This document shows positions 22,303-33,153 of a DNA stretch of 64,000 nt, piece after piece. The position numbers and the translations under genes were made by a program. The notes beneath the pieces are model-generated. The model did no database searches and was not told where the DNA came from. It was given only the letters and a program-made list of their open reading frames with translations. Numbering within the stretch: the first letter of the stretch is position 1; each line of letters opens with the position of its first letter. The stretch comes from Lepidostoma basale (Eukaryota > Arthropoda > Insecta > Trichoptera > Lepidostomatidae): positions 372,001-436,000 of the forward strand of contig JAHDVF020000876.1 in the NCBI GenBank assembly GCA_022606425.2. The letters run 5' to 3'.

Positions 22303-23005
22303 TTCCCTGACTACACCTACACCCGACTATAATATAATATAATATTACAACTATTGATAAAACGATGCGCTGACTTTTAATTTTTCCTTTGGTTCCGTCC
22401 GTCTGCCTGCCTACTCACATTCTCTTGTTATCGCGATGAATCAAGAAGACTCCGCGGGGCTATCGATGGATTTATCTATTTACACTCGTAGATGTTATGA
22501 CATCATACGTACATACGTTCGTAACATCATGTTATAATCATATACAATACCATTAGGGTGGCCGTAAGCATAAAGGAAATTAAAAAGTATCTATGTTTGT
22601 AAGTCTCACTTCGCAATTCTTTTCCGTTAGGACTAATAACTAAATGGTAATTTTTGTTTAATAATAACACGTGCCCCAAAGAAAATTAAGAAATTAATTT
22701 TTTGCAAAAACTTTTGATTAATTTTGTTTCAAATTAAAATAAAATATTTAGAAGTTAAATAACTAAAACAATGCTTAGAACTCCTCAGCCATAAAAACGA
22801 GTTTTTGTAACATGAAATTTTAATTTTAAAGATGAATTAATTTACTGATAATCAATGCTTTGAGCGATATGTAAAATGGCCCCGACTTGCAATAGGTATT
22901 GTTTTTGCTCCTCATCTTGTGTTACAATATTGCTGTATTCTTACATAAACTTCACACCTCTTTCTGCGATATCATTGATAACTGTAATGTTTCTCTGACT
23001 TCTGT
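22303..23005. other. 3' flank of first beta-glucan recognition protein gene
   Basis: AT-rich, with a (taata)n-like patch at 22329-22347. No canonical AATAAA close to the stop codon. No gene recognised. Confidence 0.4.
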
Positions 23006-23300
23006 AAGGCCATGTTGAATTCCAGACCACAGGATCACGATCAATAAAATCGGACGATATTTTAAGCCGCTTAAAAAACCCAATGTGCTTTTTGATACAA
23101 AGTCATATAGTTATAATACTTGTGTGTTAATTCGGTCATTTCCTTTAAATCAAAATGTGGACGCTTGGAGCCACAAAGAGTTGATTATTTTTATTTCAAT
23201 GTTCAGGTCATCTTAATTTTTTGTTCAACAGGAATTGTATTATCAAAAAATGCCAAAGCCACGATTTGTTCAGTAGATGCCGCAAGTGTCCATTCTATGT
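23006..23300 (+). repeat. Dispersed repeat family B, copy 2
   Basis: Matches the reverse complement of 1255-1575 (see that entry). The similarity runs from ggccatgttgaattcca to ccgcaagtgtcca...ccttaccgata. Frames are broken. Confidence 0.65.
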
Positions 23301-24118
23301 CCTTACCGATACTTTTACGACACTATACAACAAATTGATCATTAAAATATCTATTTCTGGAAGCAGGCTTCTTCAAACATTCCTCTATCCAGTGCGACTC
23401 ATCCCCCGACTGTACCTAATGTGGTGGTCAGCCCATTCATTCTGTTCTATCTGTTCCCCTTTTCTGTTCTATCTGTTCCCTGTCATTTCATTGACAAGCT
23501 TTGTCTGGCGTCTGATTTCGGTATTTTGTCCCTCAGCCTTATGTTAAGCATTTGTCTCTTCATAGGCCATTATACACATTTCTGCTTGTGCATGGTATAT
23601 GCATGTTTAGAAATATCTTTATTGACCCAAGCTCTTAGAAAATATTTAAATAATCCTGGTTCGTGTCCAGACGAACAACGCTGCATGCTTCAAAAGCAGA
23701 CTTTAAAACCAATTTATGCGTATTGTGTCTGCTAGGTTTTTATTCTAATAAAACGCAAGCATCTTTTATTCTTCCTGTATTTGACGCACTTGTGTTACAA
23801 CGTTGCAACGTGGTCACACAACTCGTTTAAATTTCGTAAATATTACAGTGAATATTCATGTTTCTATTTCTTATGTATGTATGTTGTCGTTGTTATTATC
23901 ATTTAGTCTCAGCTTGTCGGATAGTAAGCACGGATTGTTTCATATTTCGAAGATTTCGGTGGAACTAAGAAGCAATTTAAAAAGTATTTTCTCGGTTGGT
24001 GGAGTAAATCACCAAATAACAGGTGTAAACTACCATCTAATCGTCAAGTTATCCAGTTCTATTTTTCAACATACGTGAAGTAAATTTGACTGTTAATGAA
24101 AGCGCAAATATTGTCATT
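23301..24118. other. No gene recognised
   Basis: The string ttctgttctatctgttccc is tandemly repeated at about 23438-23480. Open frames here lack recognisable domains. Confidence 0.4.
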
Positions 24119-24119
24119 C

Positions 24120-25830
24120 TGGAGTGCAATATATTCTGAAAAAAGGCTAGAATACCAACCAGAGCTGTTCTTAATTATGTTAAGAAGTTAGTGGATCTTT
24201 ATCAGGCCTGACGAGAACTGCAAAAAATAGCAAGAAGATTCAGGACTTACATAGGCGCCGCGAAGAGAACTTTCAACTTGAATTAGATAATTTATTCGAT
24301 ATCGCACACACCGATGCTCTTGAATATGCTGTGTACGACAGCATCTGAAGGTGGTGATAGACGTACGAACTTAAAGTCTGCGGTTTTTAAGATCGCGAAC
24401 TTACTTGACTCGACGTCGGCGATACACGCGCCAACTTACTCATACCGTATCGCGATGTCGTCCACTGAAGAAGCTTTGTGTTATTTAGGAATTATATCGT
24501 ATTACATTTCAAAAACTAAAAACAATAGACGAAGGCGAAAGAAACAAAATGGCGGCTCGCGGCTCGCAGTGCTGCCACACGTACGAGCCAAGACGAGCTA
24601 CGAGTAAGATTTCAAACCGGTTGGATCGCCGACGAACTTACTCGGCGGTTTTAAAGTACGCGTACTTACGGTGACACACGAGCGAAAAAGGTCGTCGAGC
24701 CATAAGTACGCGTACTTGCTCGCCCGTCTATCACCCACTTTATACAGGATGCTTGAACAGAGCTTGTGTGCAAAAGCTAGAAAGAGATTTGTTACTCTTT
24801 GCTTGCCGCCATCATATACTCGTATACGAACTGATGCTCAAAAGTGCGTTTGAATCGCAAAATCGATTGAACGAGATGATTATAGCGAACTTATTGAGCT
24901 TGCTATTGTTTTTCTGGGTGGAGGCAATGAAAATAAAATAAAAATCAGACCTGCTGGCCCAATGCATCAAGCACGATGGATGGCAAGAGCTATTTACTCC
25001 TTAACAATATGTTTGCTGCAGTCCCAGTTTAAAATTGCGCTAAGGACAAACAAGCATTACGAGATGTTTGTTTATTTGTTGTGGCAGTTTATGTGAAGCC
25101 CTGGTTTGAATGTAGTTTGACGATAAAAGCTTCGAATCAAGATTTTTGTTTGTTAAAGACCTTAAAAGATTACGAAGAAGTTAACGATTTCCAAAGGGGC
25201 TTTCAACAAGTTCAGTCAACATTTGTGGTACTTGTCAGAGAAAATAGCCGTCCTTTTCATTTTTGATGACAACATTGATGAGCAGACCAAAGGAACATTG
25301 TAGAAAACTTACAAAAAGAATGTTTTGGTGATTTGGGAAAGAGATATGTTCCATCGAAGGAACATATGTCTGACTCTCTTATGGTACGTAAGTAGTGTTT
25401 AATCTGGTATTTAATTTAGAACTTATTTATTTTATTTATGGGTACTACAAATATTTGTTATCTTGTTTTGTGGAAATCTTTGAGTGATTTTGTTTCTGTC
25501 AAGAGTAAATATTTATTTTCACGACTGAAACTAGAGAGTAGTTTCCTTTAAGAAATTGTATCTTCATAGAAAGACAGCGCGGCGTTTGTGGAAGCTAAAA
25601 GGAAGGTTACTAGCTTAAAAGCCGTTAATGACACTCGTTTGACTACCGCAGGTGATGAACATAAGCAGTTCATATTATGTTGTGTGTAAGAACATAGAAA
25701 AATTTACGCAGACTGTAAAAAAAAGAGACTTTGAAGAGGATATATCCAAATAAATAAATGTATATTTGGATCTTTTTTGATGATTACAAGAAAAGCATTA
25801 TATAAATATATGTTTTCATCAATATTTAGC
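24120..25830 (+). pseudogene. Decayed transposon-derived gene (HHIL / HQARWMARAIY family)
   Basis: The plus strand carries pieces of a protein type that recurs in many arthropod genomes, recognisable from short motifs: a LFDIAH-like stretch at about 24285 (here IYSISHTPM), LLLFACRHHILVYELML at 24790-24840, PAGPMHQARWMARAIYSL at 24950-25005, and YVKPWF at 25090. The pieces are in different frames and interrupted by stops, and a Harbinger-type MITE splits the gene at 24350-24736. A second copy lies on the minus strand at 63440-63965. I cannot give a biochemical function; the family behaves like a mobile element. Confidence 0.65.
24350..24736 (+). mobile_element. Harbinger-type non-autonomous element
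   Basis: About 390 bp with inverted ends ggtgatagacg (24354) and cgtctatcacc (24726-24736) inserted inside the decayed gene. It encodes MSSTEEALCYLGIISYYISK followed by a poly-Arg/Lys stretch and LPHVRAKTSYE, the N-terminus of PIF/Harbinger transposases. The catalytic domain is deleted. The interior has inverted copies of aagtacgcgtactta-like sequence near the right end. Confidence 0.75.
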
Positions 25831-26502
25831 ATTTATTTTCTAAAACTTTGAGGGCAAGTCGGCACGGGTTTGAATTAACGTAGGAAGTTGAAATTCTGTA
25901 TTTGGGTAACTAGTAGACTATTAAACACAATTAGGGGGTATGCGTTTCAATAATCCAAAACCAAAATTTTTGCCCTAAGGGACACCCTAATACACATACT
26001 CAATATGATTTATGCTGAATTTTTACAAATACAGTCTAATAATTTGTCTTAAATCAATGTTGTTAAGGTGGGTTTATTTCACAAGTAAAAGCAAACTTTT
26101 TTAATGCTGAATATCGTGGTGTTTGATCTAAAGCTAAGAAAAATATATTTATTTTATTCAAATATTGGTTAAAGTTCAGTATGGCTTCCTTTTCTGGCCA
26201 GTATTTAAATTAAAAAAAAAATGTAAAATCGTACCTAACCTTTACTTTTACGTATTTACGTAGGTACCTATTACTGTTGACAGATAATGCATTTTAACAT
26301 TTAGCATTCAAACAAAAACTGATATTATTTGTAAATAAAACTGTACTGATGTGTATAAATTGCGATTAATATATATTTTTAAATAAATTGAAAACAATTA
26401 TTTAACGAAATTACTTGGAAGTGAAGTGGTATTGGCACACATTTGTACTGGACCTAAAATTACTGTTATTTAGTATATATTTATAGAATAATATTTAGAG
26501 TA
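25831..26502. other. AT-rich spacer, no gene seen
   Basis: No open frame of note. It may include the non-coding end of the decayed element before it. Confidence 0.4.
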
Positions 26503-27810
26503 GGGTAGACCGAGGCGAATCGGATCACTTTTTTTTTGAGAATATTTAAATCATACTACAGTATAATATATGAAACTTTTATTGACAAAATAGTAATCAG
26601 TAACAATTTAGCTACGCAATAAACATTTTAAAACTTAAAATGTTCATTAATTTTACAAAATATGAACTAAAAACTTGAAAGACAGAAATATCCGAATCGC
26701 CCCAATTATCGGGGCGAATAGGATCGTACATAACATATATAACTAAATTAAAATTTTCTTAACAAATCATTACCAACATTTAGATAATGAATAGTGAGAT
26801 CAATATTAATAAGTAACACATAAATCATATATATACGGGCCTTTTTTTACTGTTTCTAAAGTCTTGAAGAATTCGGACACTTTTTCCCTTTTCATGCCGT
26901 CAATTCTTGCTCTAAACAATCCTTCTGGTTTCCGAATAGTCAACAGCTTATTTCTTTCCATAAAGCGATGGAACCAGTCCTGACGAGCCATTCCTACTGC
27001 TCTGTTAAAATTTTGTTTAATTTTCTGACGTTCTGCGAATTCAAATGCATATTTACGAATCGCCTTGGGTGTAATTCCGAAGCCATGACTCGCTAAGTGC
27101 AGTAAACGGCCTGCTAAAATCTTTTCAGCAGTCTCATCTAAGGCTGGCTGTCCACCAATCGTTTTAATGACACCTCTGGAGAAAGTAACTCTTCTTTGTA
27201 GACTCGTTTTTGGTAATTCGTAAATCTCAGCAGCCCGACGTAAGGTTAAGTCTTTGGCCGAGACTTTATTTGCAGCTTCTCTCATTTCTTGGGACCAGTC
27301 TCCCGCATTAGTCTTTCTATTGTACGTGCGAACCATCTACAAGGAAATAAAAACGCATCATTATAAAACAAATCATTTAAAAATAGTGATCCAATTCGCC
27401 CCCGATGACGCGATCCGAATAACCCCGTATTGAAGACTTGAAATAAATACTATTTTACACATTAACCAGTAATATTTTGCTTAAAAACTAAAATATTTTC
27501 TAAAATAGGCCCACTCCCAATCAATATAAGACATACAATTCAAAGTTTTAACACATATCCTTAGAATTACACAAAGAAATGGTAAGCACCTACCTTAGAT
27601 GCGCAGCAAAATTGTAACACACACAAATACCAGACGCGCTGGCGCGCATTTTTGACACTGGTGTACAAGTCGAATAGAAACCTTGCCAACGGCGGGAGAT
27701 GCGGGGTGTGAAAGGGTCGTAAGGCGCTAGTCGCTTGCGTTCCGCGTTAACGCGTTTTTCAAATATTACCAAATTTCTTATTTTGATCCGATTCACCCAC
27801 CGATCTACCC
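26503..27810 (-). mobile_element. Pogo-like transposon, family 2, with intact DNA-binding ORF only
   Basis: The ends are gggtagaccgaggcgaatcg (left) and the complement of gattcacccaccgatctaccc (right), bordered by TA. Motifs of the type cgggG-gaaT(c/a)ggatc recur just inside: 26693-26727 as an inverted pair (tccgaatcgcccc ... ggggcgaataggatcg) and 27390-27428 (gatccaattcgcccc ... gcgatccgaataacccc). A single minus-strand ORF of 176 codons occupies the middle. Length is 1.31 kb. Confidence 0.88.
26806..27336 (-). CDS. Pogo-type transposase N-terminal region (Psq + CENP-B HTH), no catalytic core
   Basis: The uninterrupted 176-aa frame opens MVRTYNRKTNAGDWSQEM at 27336 and contains a pipsqueak-type helix-turn-helix (LRRAAEIYELPKTSLQRRV, residues about 32-50), then a second CENP-B-type HTH region (KIKQNFNRAVGMARQDWFHRFMERN, about 104-128) and GLFRARIDGMKREKVSEFFKTLE. 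In full-length relatives the DDE domain (starting near a FNMDES-type motif) follows; here the frame ends after about 20 unrelated residues at a stop. The result is a free-standing DNA-binding protein with the specificity of its own element. Whether it is expressed cannot be told from sequence. Confidence 0.8.
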   Translation of the reverse strand: MVRTYNRKTNAGDWSQEMREAANKVSAKDLTLRRAAEIYELPKTSLQRRVTFSRGVIKTIGGQPALDETAEKILAGRLLHLASHGFGITPKAIRKYAFEFAERQKIKQNFNRAVGMARQDWFHRFMERNKLLTIRKPEGLFRARIDGMKREKVSEFFKTLETVKKGPYIYDLCVTY

Positions 27811-27811
27811 T

Positions 27812-28225
27812 AGTTAGAATTCAATGATATTCACAGCAGAGAAGCCGACTTGAAGCAGATAACGTTTTATTCTTCTTCAAATCTTTTTTCATTGCCTTTA
27901 ACTTCTCTGTTATTTTAATAGAAGTATTCCTACAAATAAGCTCAATACAACACTTCTAAGCAGCCATTGCGAGTGTTTTGATTACAAACAATATTTTAAA
28001 CTACTGATAAAGTGCCAACATCCAACATCCAACATGAAAGTGACAATTAACTGACAGGCGGAGCGGACGGGGAGCGTCAGCGAAAGTGACGTCACATACA
28101 AGAACGGCTGAAAATACCGTTTTCGCGGCAACTGATAATCTCAAATTTCAATTTGTTTTTATTAATCAATAATGCAAAATAAAAACGTAGTTCTTATTTT
28201 AAATACGATTCTTGATTTTCTATAA
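27812..28225. other. No gene recognised
   Basis: Spacer with the tandem string catccaacatccaacatg at about 28018-28035. Confidence 0.4.
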
Positions 28226-28517
28226 TAAAAGACCCCATCGAGGGACTCCTAAAAGATGAACTTGGCTGTTAGCGGAAATAATTAATATACTCGTAAGCCT
28301 GTCAACCTTCTTGTTTCTATCCCAGTGGATGGTAGTGCTAACTAAACTAAAAATAACGCTTTAATAACTTGTTTATTATAAGGTAATTTAATACTATTAA
28401 TTACTATTAATATTTGTTTCTCTTTCAATCAGATATACGAGTACGATATATGCTTTGATTGGAAATATTACAAGTGCTATCGCTTCATTTGGAAGACATC
28501 GCAGTACTGGCTATGTA

Positions 28518-29745
28518 TTGGGTGTTTTTTTAGAGGTTTGATTTTTAAACTGGAAACATTGTTTCTACAGACTGTCAATTTGACAGTTGATTTGTAGTCA
28601 GTACGTTTTGCCATTCCACCATGATTAGACTAACGTCAGAACAGCGCTTGCAAATTGTGCAAATTTATTTTGAAAATCGTGGTTCGGTTCGCCAAACTTA
28701 TCGTGCACTACGTCCATTTTACGGTCGACATAATCGTCCGATAATACGCATCCACAACGACGACAAACAGTGCGCACAGAAGAAGTTATTCCAGCTGTAG
28801 AGCGTAGTGTTGAGGAGAATCCGAATGAGTCGATTCGCCATCGTGCACACCAATTGGAGTTGTACCCATCCACTTTGTGGAAGATTCTGCGGAAAGATCT
28901 TGGCTTAAAAGCTTACAAGATCCAGCTTGTGCAAGAGTTGAAACCGCGTGACCATTGTGCGCGTCGTAGGCTCGGTGAATGGGCCGAAAACAATATTCAA
29001 CTTGATCCTCTTTTTCAACGCAAAATTTTTGTTCACGGATGAGGCACATTTTTATTTAAATGGCTATGTCAATAAGCAGAATTGCCGAATTTGGAGTGAA
29101 GAAAACTCAGAAGCCTTTGTCGAGACGGCCTTACATCCATTAAAAGTCACTGTTTGCTGTGCTTTATGGGCAGGTGGAATCATTGGTCTATATTTTTTTA
29201 AAGACGATGCCGGCCAGAATGTTACGGTCAATGGAGAGCGGTACAGAACCATGATTACTGATTTCTTCATACCTCAGTTGAATGGCATTGGTGTGACAGA
29301 GCTGTGGTTTCAATAAGATGGCGGAACATGTCACACGGCGGGTGCCACCATCAATTTATTGCGGGAAACATTTGGTGAACGTATAATTTCACGTAATGGA
29401 CCTGTGAACTGGCCTCCACGATTGTGTGATCTCACACCATTAGATTACTATCTTTGGGGGTATATGAAGTCACTAGTCTATGCTGATAAACCAGAGACGT
29501 TGGACCATTTAGAAGTAAACATTCGCCATGTTATTGCCGATATACGGCCCCGGTTGCTCAATAAAGTTGGACTTCACAATTGCGCTTCATTCGAGCTAGC
29601 CGTGGCGCTTATATGCCCGAAATCATATTTAAACAATAATGGCATAAAATTATCTATAAAATAAAGCCAATATCATAGACATTAACATTATTTTAATGTA
29701 TTTTTATTTATTTTGAATTTGTATACCTCTAAAAAAAACACCCTT
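28518..29745 (+). mobile_element. Mariner-superfamily transposon, DD41D type
   Basis: The ends are ttgggtgtttttttagaggt (left) and the complement of acctctaaaaaaaacaccctt (right), with TA on each side (28516-28517 and 29746-29747). Length 1228 bp. It carries one damaged transposase gene on the plus strand. Confidence 0.92.
28621..29664 (+). pseudogene. DD41D-type mariner-superfamily transposase, damaged
   Basis: The frame starts MIRLTSEQRLQIVQIYFENR and continues with the helix-turn-helix region, NESIRHRAHQLELYPSTLWK, then the catalytic domain: TDEAHFYLNGYVNKQNCRIW (first D), FQ-stop-DGGTCHTA (second D) and CDLTPLDYYLWGY (third D). I count 41 residues between the second and third Asp, the spacing of the rosa/VISITOR group. 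Lesions: a frameshift or small deletion near 28745, a frameshift near 29028, a TAA at about 29315 in place of the second Gln of FQQDG, and a frameshift near 29555 altering the C-terminus. Confidence 0.88.
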
Positions 29746-29850
29746 TACATATGAGCGCCGCGCCGTGGCCCGTTTTCCCGACAAACAGAGCTGCGATGCC
29801 GAGTAGAATCCCCGCCTATGTGCTGTTCGGTTATTTACTATTATAGCTAC

Positions 29851-30113
29851 TGTGTTTTAGTGTACCTATATTTGATATTATTAAGCTTCTTACGGGCATA
29901 CAATTTTACGATTTTTTTTCTGATAAATTTGTGAAAAACCAGTATTTTTGTATAAATTATATAAAGTATACATTCACAGCCTTTGATGACCAATTTTTTC
30001 TGGCATTAGTTTTAGACCAGTTGGAAAAAACTGAGGGGGTGAGGTATAAAAAAATAAAAGGTAAAATTAAGGGCCACCCTCGTAGGTAGGTACCTATACC
30101 ATATTCCTATATA
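29851..30113. other. No gene recognised
   Basis: AT-rich spacer between the DD41D mariner locus and the foldback element. Confidence 0.4.
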
Positions 30114-31348
30114 CAGGGTGTCCCAGATCTCGACGTCAATCCGGAAACAGATGATAGGGCAAGTCATGCTGGTAATGATAAAAATGTAAAAAAAAAAATT
30201 AATTTTGTTTTTTTGAAATTATAGGCATTAAAAAAAAATCGAGAAAATCAACATCCTGTGATGGTCTTTTAACTCCTGTTTCTACAAATCTTTACTTTTT
30301 ATAATTTTTATTTTTATTATGTAATCCTGAATACTGCTTCTATAAATTGTTGCTTTAAATTTATAGCTAACTACTCCAGCTTGGAAGAAAATGTTACTTT
30401 TTGCCCAGCCAAGTGTTCAAAATTAAAACTACGCCCAATTTAACTGACTGTACTGAAAATAAAATGTACTACGCTATTTTGGTAAGTAACTTTAAAAGTT
30501 GGCGCATTTCATGAGAATTTTAAAATAGTATGACACTTGCTTGATTATTTCTTAAATTAGGTGTGGACAATTTTTTTGTAATAAAATCCAGTTTTGAACA
30601 ATTTTTTCTGAGAGACTACTACCGAGTCATTTTTCGAAGTGTGAGCGAGACAGATAGTGACACCACTTTTACTAAAGTGTGAGACGGATAGACACACACC
30701 TGTTGTATACAAGAAAAAAAAAATAGAAAATTTCGACGGGCATCCGTCATGCTGGAACCATTTTTTTTTTTTTCTTGTATACAACAGGTGTGTATCTATT
30801 TGTCTCAAACAATAGTAAGAGTGGCATCAGTATCTGTCTCGCTCACGCTTCGAAAAATGACTTTTAGTCTCTCAGAAAAAAAATTTCCAAACTGGATTTT
30901 ATTACAAAAAAATGATCCACACCTAATTTAAGAAATAATCAAGCAAGTGTCACATTATTTTGGGATCCTCAATAAATGCGCCAACTTTTAAAGTTACTTG
31001 CCAAAATAGCGCAGTACATGTTACTGTTTTATTTTCAGTACAGTCAGTTAAAATTGGGCGTAGTTTTAATGTTGAATACTTGGTTGGGCAAAATGTAAAT
31101 TTTTCTTCCAAGCTGGAGTAGTTAGCTATAAATTTAAAGAAACAATTTATTGAAGCATTATTCAGGATTACATAATATATATTTATAAAAAGTAAAGATT
31201 TGTAGAAACACGAGTTAAAAGACCATCACAGGTGTTGATTTTCTCGATTTTTTTTAAATGCCTATAATTTCAAAAATATAAAACTTGGATTTTTTAAAAC
31301 ATTTTTCTCATAACCAGCATGACTTGCCCTATCATCTGGGACAGCCTG
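30114..31348. mobile_element. Foldback element: two ~590-bp inverted halves
   Basis: Almost the whole element is an inverted repeat. The left half (about 30150-30720) matches the reverse complement of the right half (about 30761-31345) throughout; matched blocks include gatgatagggcaagtcatgc, tttatagctaactactccag, acgcccaattt-aactgactgtact, tgcttgattatttctta, aattaggtgtgga and acctgttgtatacaagaaaa. The loop is about 40 nt (30721-30760). The termini are cagggtgtcccagat and the complement of atctgggacagcctg, both preceded by tata, consistent with a TA or TATA target duplication. No protein is encoded. The outer 25 bp of the left end (ctcgacgtcaatccggaaac) have no partner, a small asymmetry. Confidence 0.93.
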
Positions 31349-31462
31349 TATAGTAGTAAGCTTGCAGCTCGAGAGTGCATCAATGCGGCAGTGACGTCAG
31401 GCACGACCTTGCACGAAGCCGGTCGAAGGTCCGGCCACGGGGCCACGGTTGCGAAGAACGTA

Positions 31463-32724
31463 AGGTAAAGGCACCAGTGATGGACAGTTTAAGAAAATGT
31501 TTTTAGACTCAATGACCGTTTTAAAGATAATTTTAGGAAATGAAATCAGGTGATGTGAAAAAATAATAGAAGGTTTGTTGCGAATCGTTTTTAATAACGA
31601 AAATAATTAAAGGTTACAGATTTAAATACAAAAAGTTAGATGACCACAGTCATTTCTTATCTCCGGTGGTGGACAGACCAAACTTAATTATGGACAATGA
31701 GTAATTGGACGTATAACAAAAACTTTTTTTTTTAGTTTAAATCATTCTTAGCACCACCTCTTTAGGGCACATAGATGTCAGGTAAATATTTTTCCATCTC
31801 CATTACTTTATAAAAGGTTCTATAATTCTTTCCACAATGTCTTCCATTTTGTACCAAATCTTATCGGGTCTTTCCGGCCATCTGAAGGTGTTTCCCATAG
31901 ATAACTGGCCCCCTGACCTGCATGGTTAGTCTTCCACTTAGTAACTTCCTTGTGAGCTCTTCTTGAGCCGTAAGGATCGTAGCTGGGCCCATTGTATATA
32001 CTGGCTTTTCCCGGTGACATTATTTCTAAGAGTAATGCGTGGTACGTCATACTTATAATTTTTTTGGGTGCCATTGCTATAAAAGAAAATACACAAAATG
32101 ATACCCTCATTTGCGATCCACATATGGACAACCAGTATTATACATCCATGCCCATGACTGAATCCCTTGCTTTTATCAGTATCATAAGCATAATTTTACA
32201 AGAAACCTGACATTACGGATTTAAATTGTCATAAATTAACTTTAATTGCGATGTAAACAAGTATACTCAATTATGGACATTTTTGTCCATCATTGGTTCG
32301 TATTGAAAATCGATAATCAGTAATGAACATTCAAATTTGACAAACTGTACAAGTAGCTACATATGAATTTAGTATGATTTCGTATCTCTGATATGTCTAC
32401 AAAACGCATTATTCAATAATATAATAAGTAATTACTAAGATTTCTACGAATTATTACAAAACATCTATTCACCTCACTAATGAATTCTGCAAGAAATTAT
32501 GAATTTTGCAAATGTCGTTCGCGTGGGGTCGTATAAATGTCCGTTATTTCGCAAAATAATGGCGGATCGGAATGAAATTTATGTCAGTAGACAGAGAAGG
32601 ATCTATAGTTTATAGTTCAATGTTGAAAGTATGAAAAATGTTGAATATTTCTTATTTTTAAGATTTTTAAAAACTCTTGTCCATAACTAGAGGTCTGTCC
32701 ATTACTGGTGCCGCGCCGTTACCT
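31463..32724 (-). mobile_element. Pogo-like element, family 3, copy b
   Basis: The ends are aggtaaaggcaccagtgatg (left) and the complement of cattactggtgccgcgccgt (right), bordered by TA. On the minus strand, frames near 31820-32131 encode YDVPRITLRNNVTGK, which fits a Psq-type helix-turn-helix, and a GNTFRWPERPDKIWYKMED-type stretch, in shifted frames. The string tggaca or its complement is repeated inside both ends (31480, 31672, 31690, 32125, 32273-32290, 32680, 32697). Copy a is at 16676-17861; the two differ mainly by small indels. Confidence 0.82.
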
Positions 32725-33118
32725 TATCTCCTTAAAAATAGACATTTTAAAAATTAAATTTGATATTGATTCACACCATGGCAGGGTGAACGCGATTTGT
32801 TTTGAGTGCTGAATGGAGTCTTTGCATTAAAGAGGGATATCTTTAAATTTATATTGAATACGTAAAACTTTTTTTCTGATTTAAAAAATGTCTGTAATAG
32901 AGTTTTCTTTGGAGCAAGTTTCTTCGGGATATGGTGGGACGTAGTGTGGCAAGTCCTGTGACAGTCGCCCGATGCAAATGTGTATTGTTTTCTACAATGC
33001 GAATGTTTACGCAAACAGCCGACTTGATGAGAAAATACGTCACTGAGGAGGTCAGCTTGTTTGCCTTGTAATGTTCCGAAATAAAGAATACGCATAGTGT
33101 AGTTTCTTAGCCAACTAA
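32725..33118. other. No gene recognised
   Basis: Spacer before the poly(A) site of the second beta-glucan recognition protein gene. A minus-strand open frame (32754-33095) has no recognisable domain. Confidence 0.4.
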
Positions 33119-33121
33119 GTA

Positions 33122-33127
33122 TTTATT
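33122..33127 (-). terminator. Poly(A) signal of the second beta-glucan recognition protein gene
   Basis: AATAAA on the minus strand about 27 nt after the stop codon (33154), in caataaatactt. The placement implies a very short 3' UTR. Confidence 0.6.
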
Positions 33128-33153
33128 GATCGAATAAGGCTATCCTAGGAGGT

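Larger units (their letters stand above)
28226..29850 (+). repeat. Dispersed repeat, copy B, split by a mariner
   Basis: The parts 28226-28515 and 29748-29850 together match the reverse complement of 186-480; between them lies a DD41D mariner element. Confidence 0.75.
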
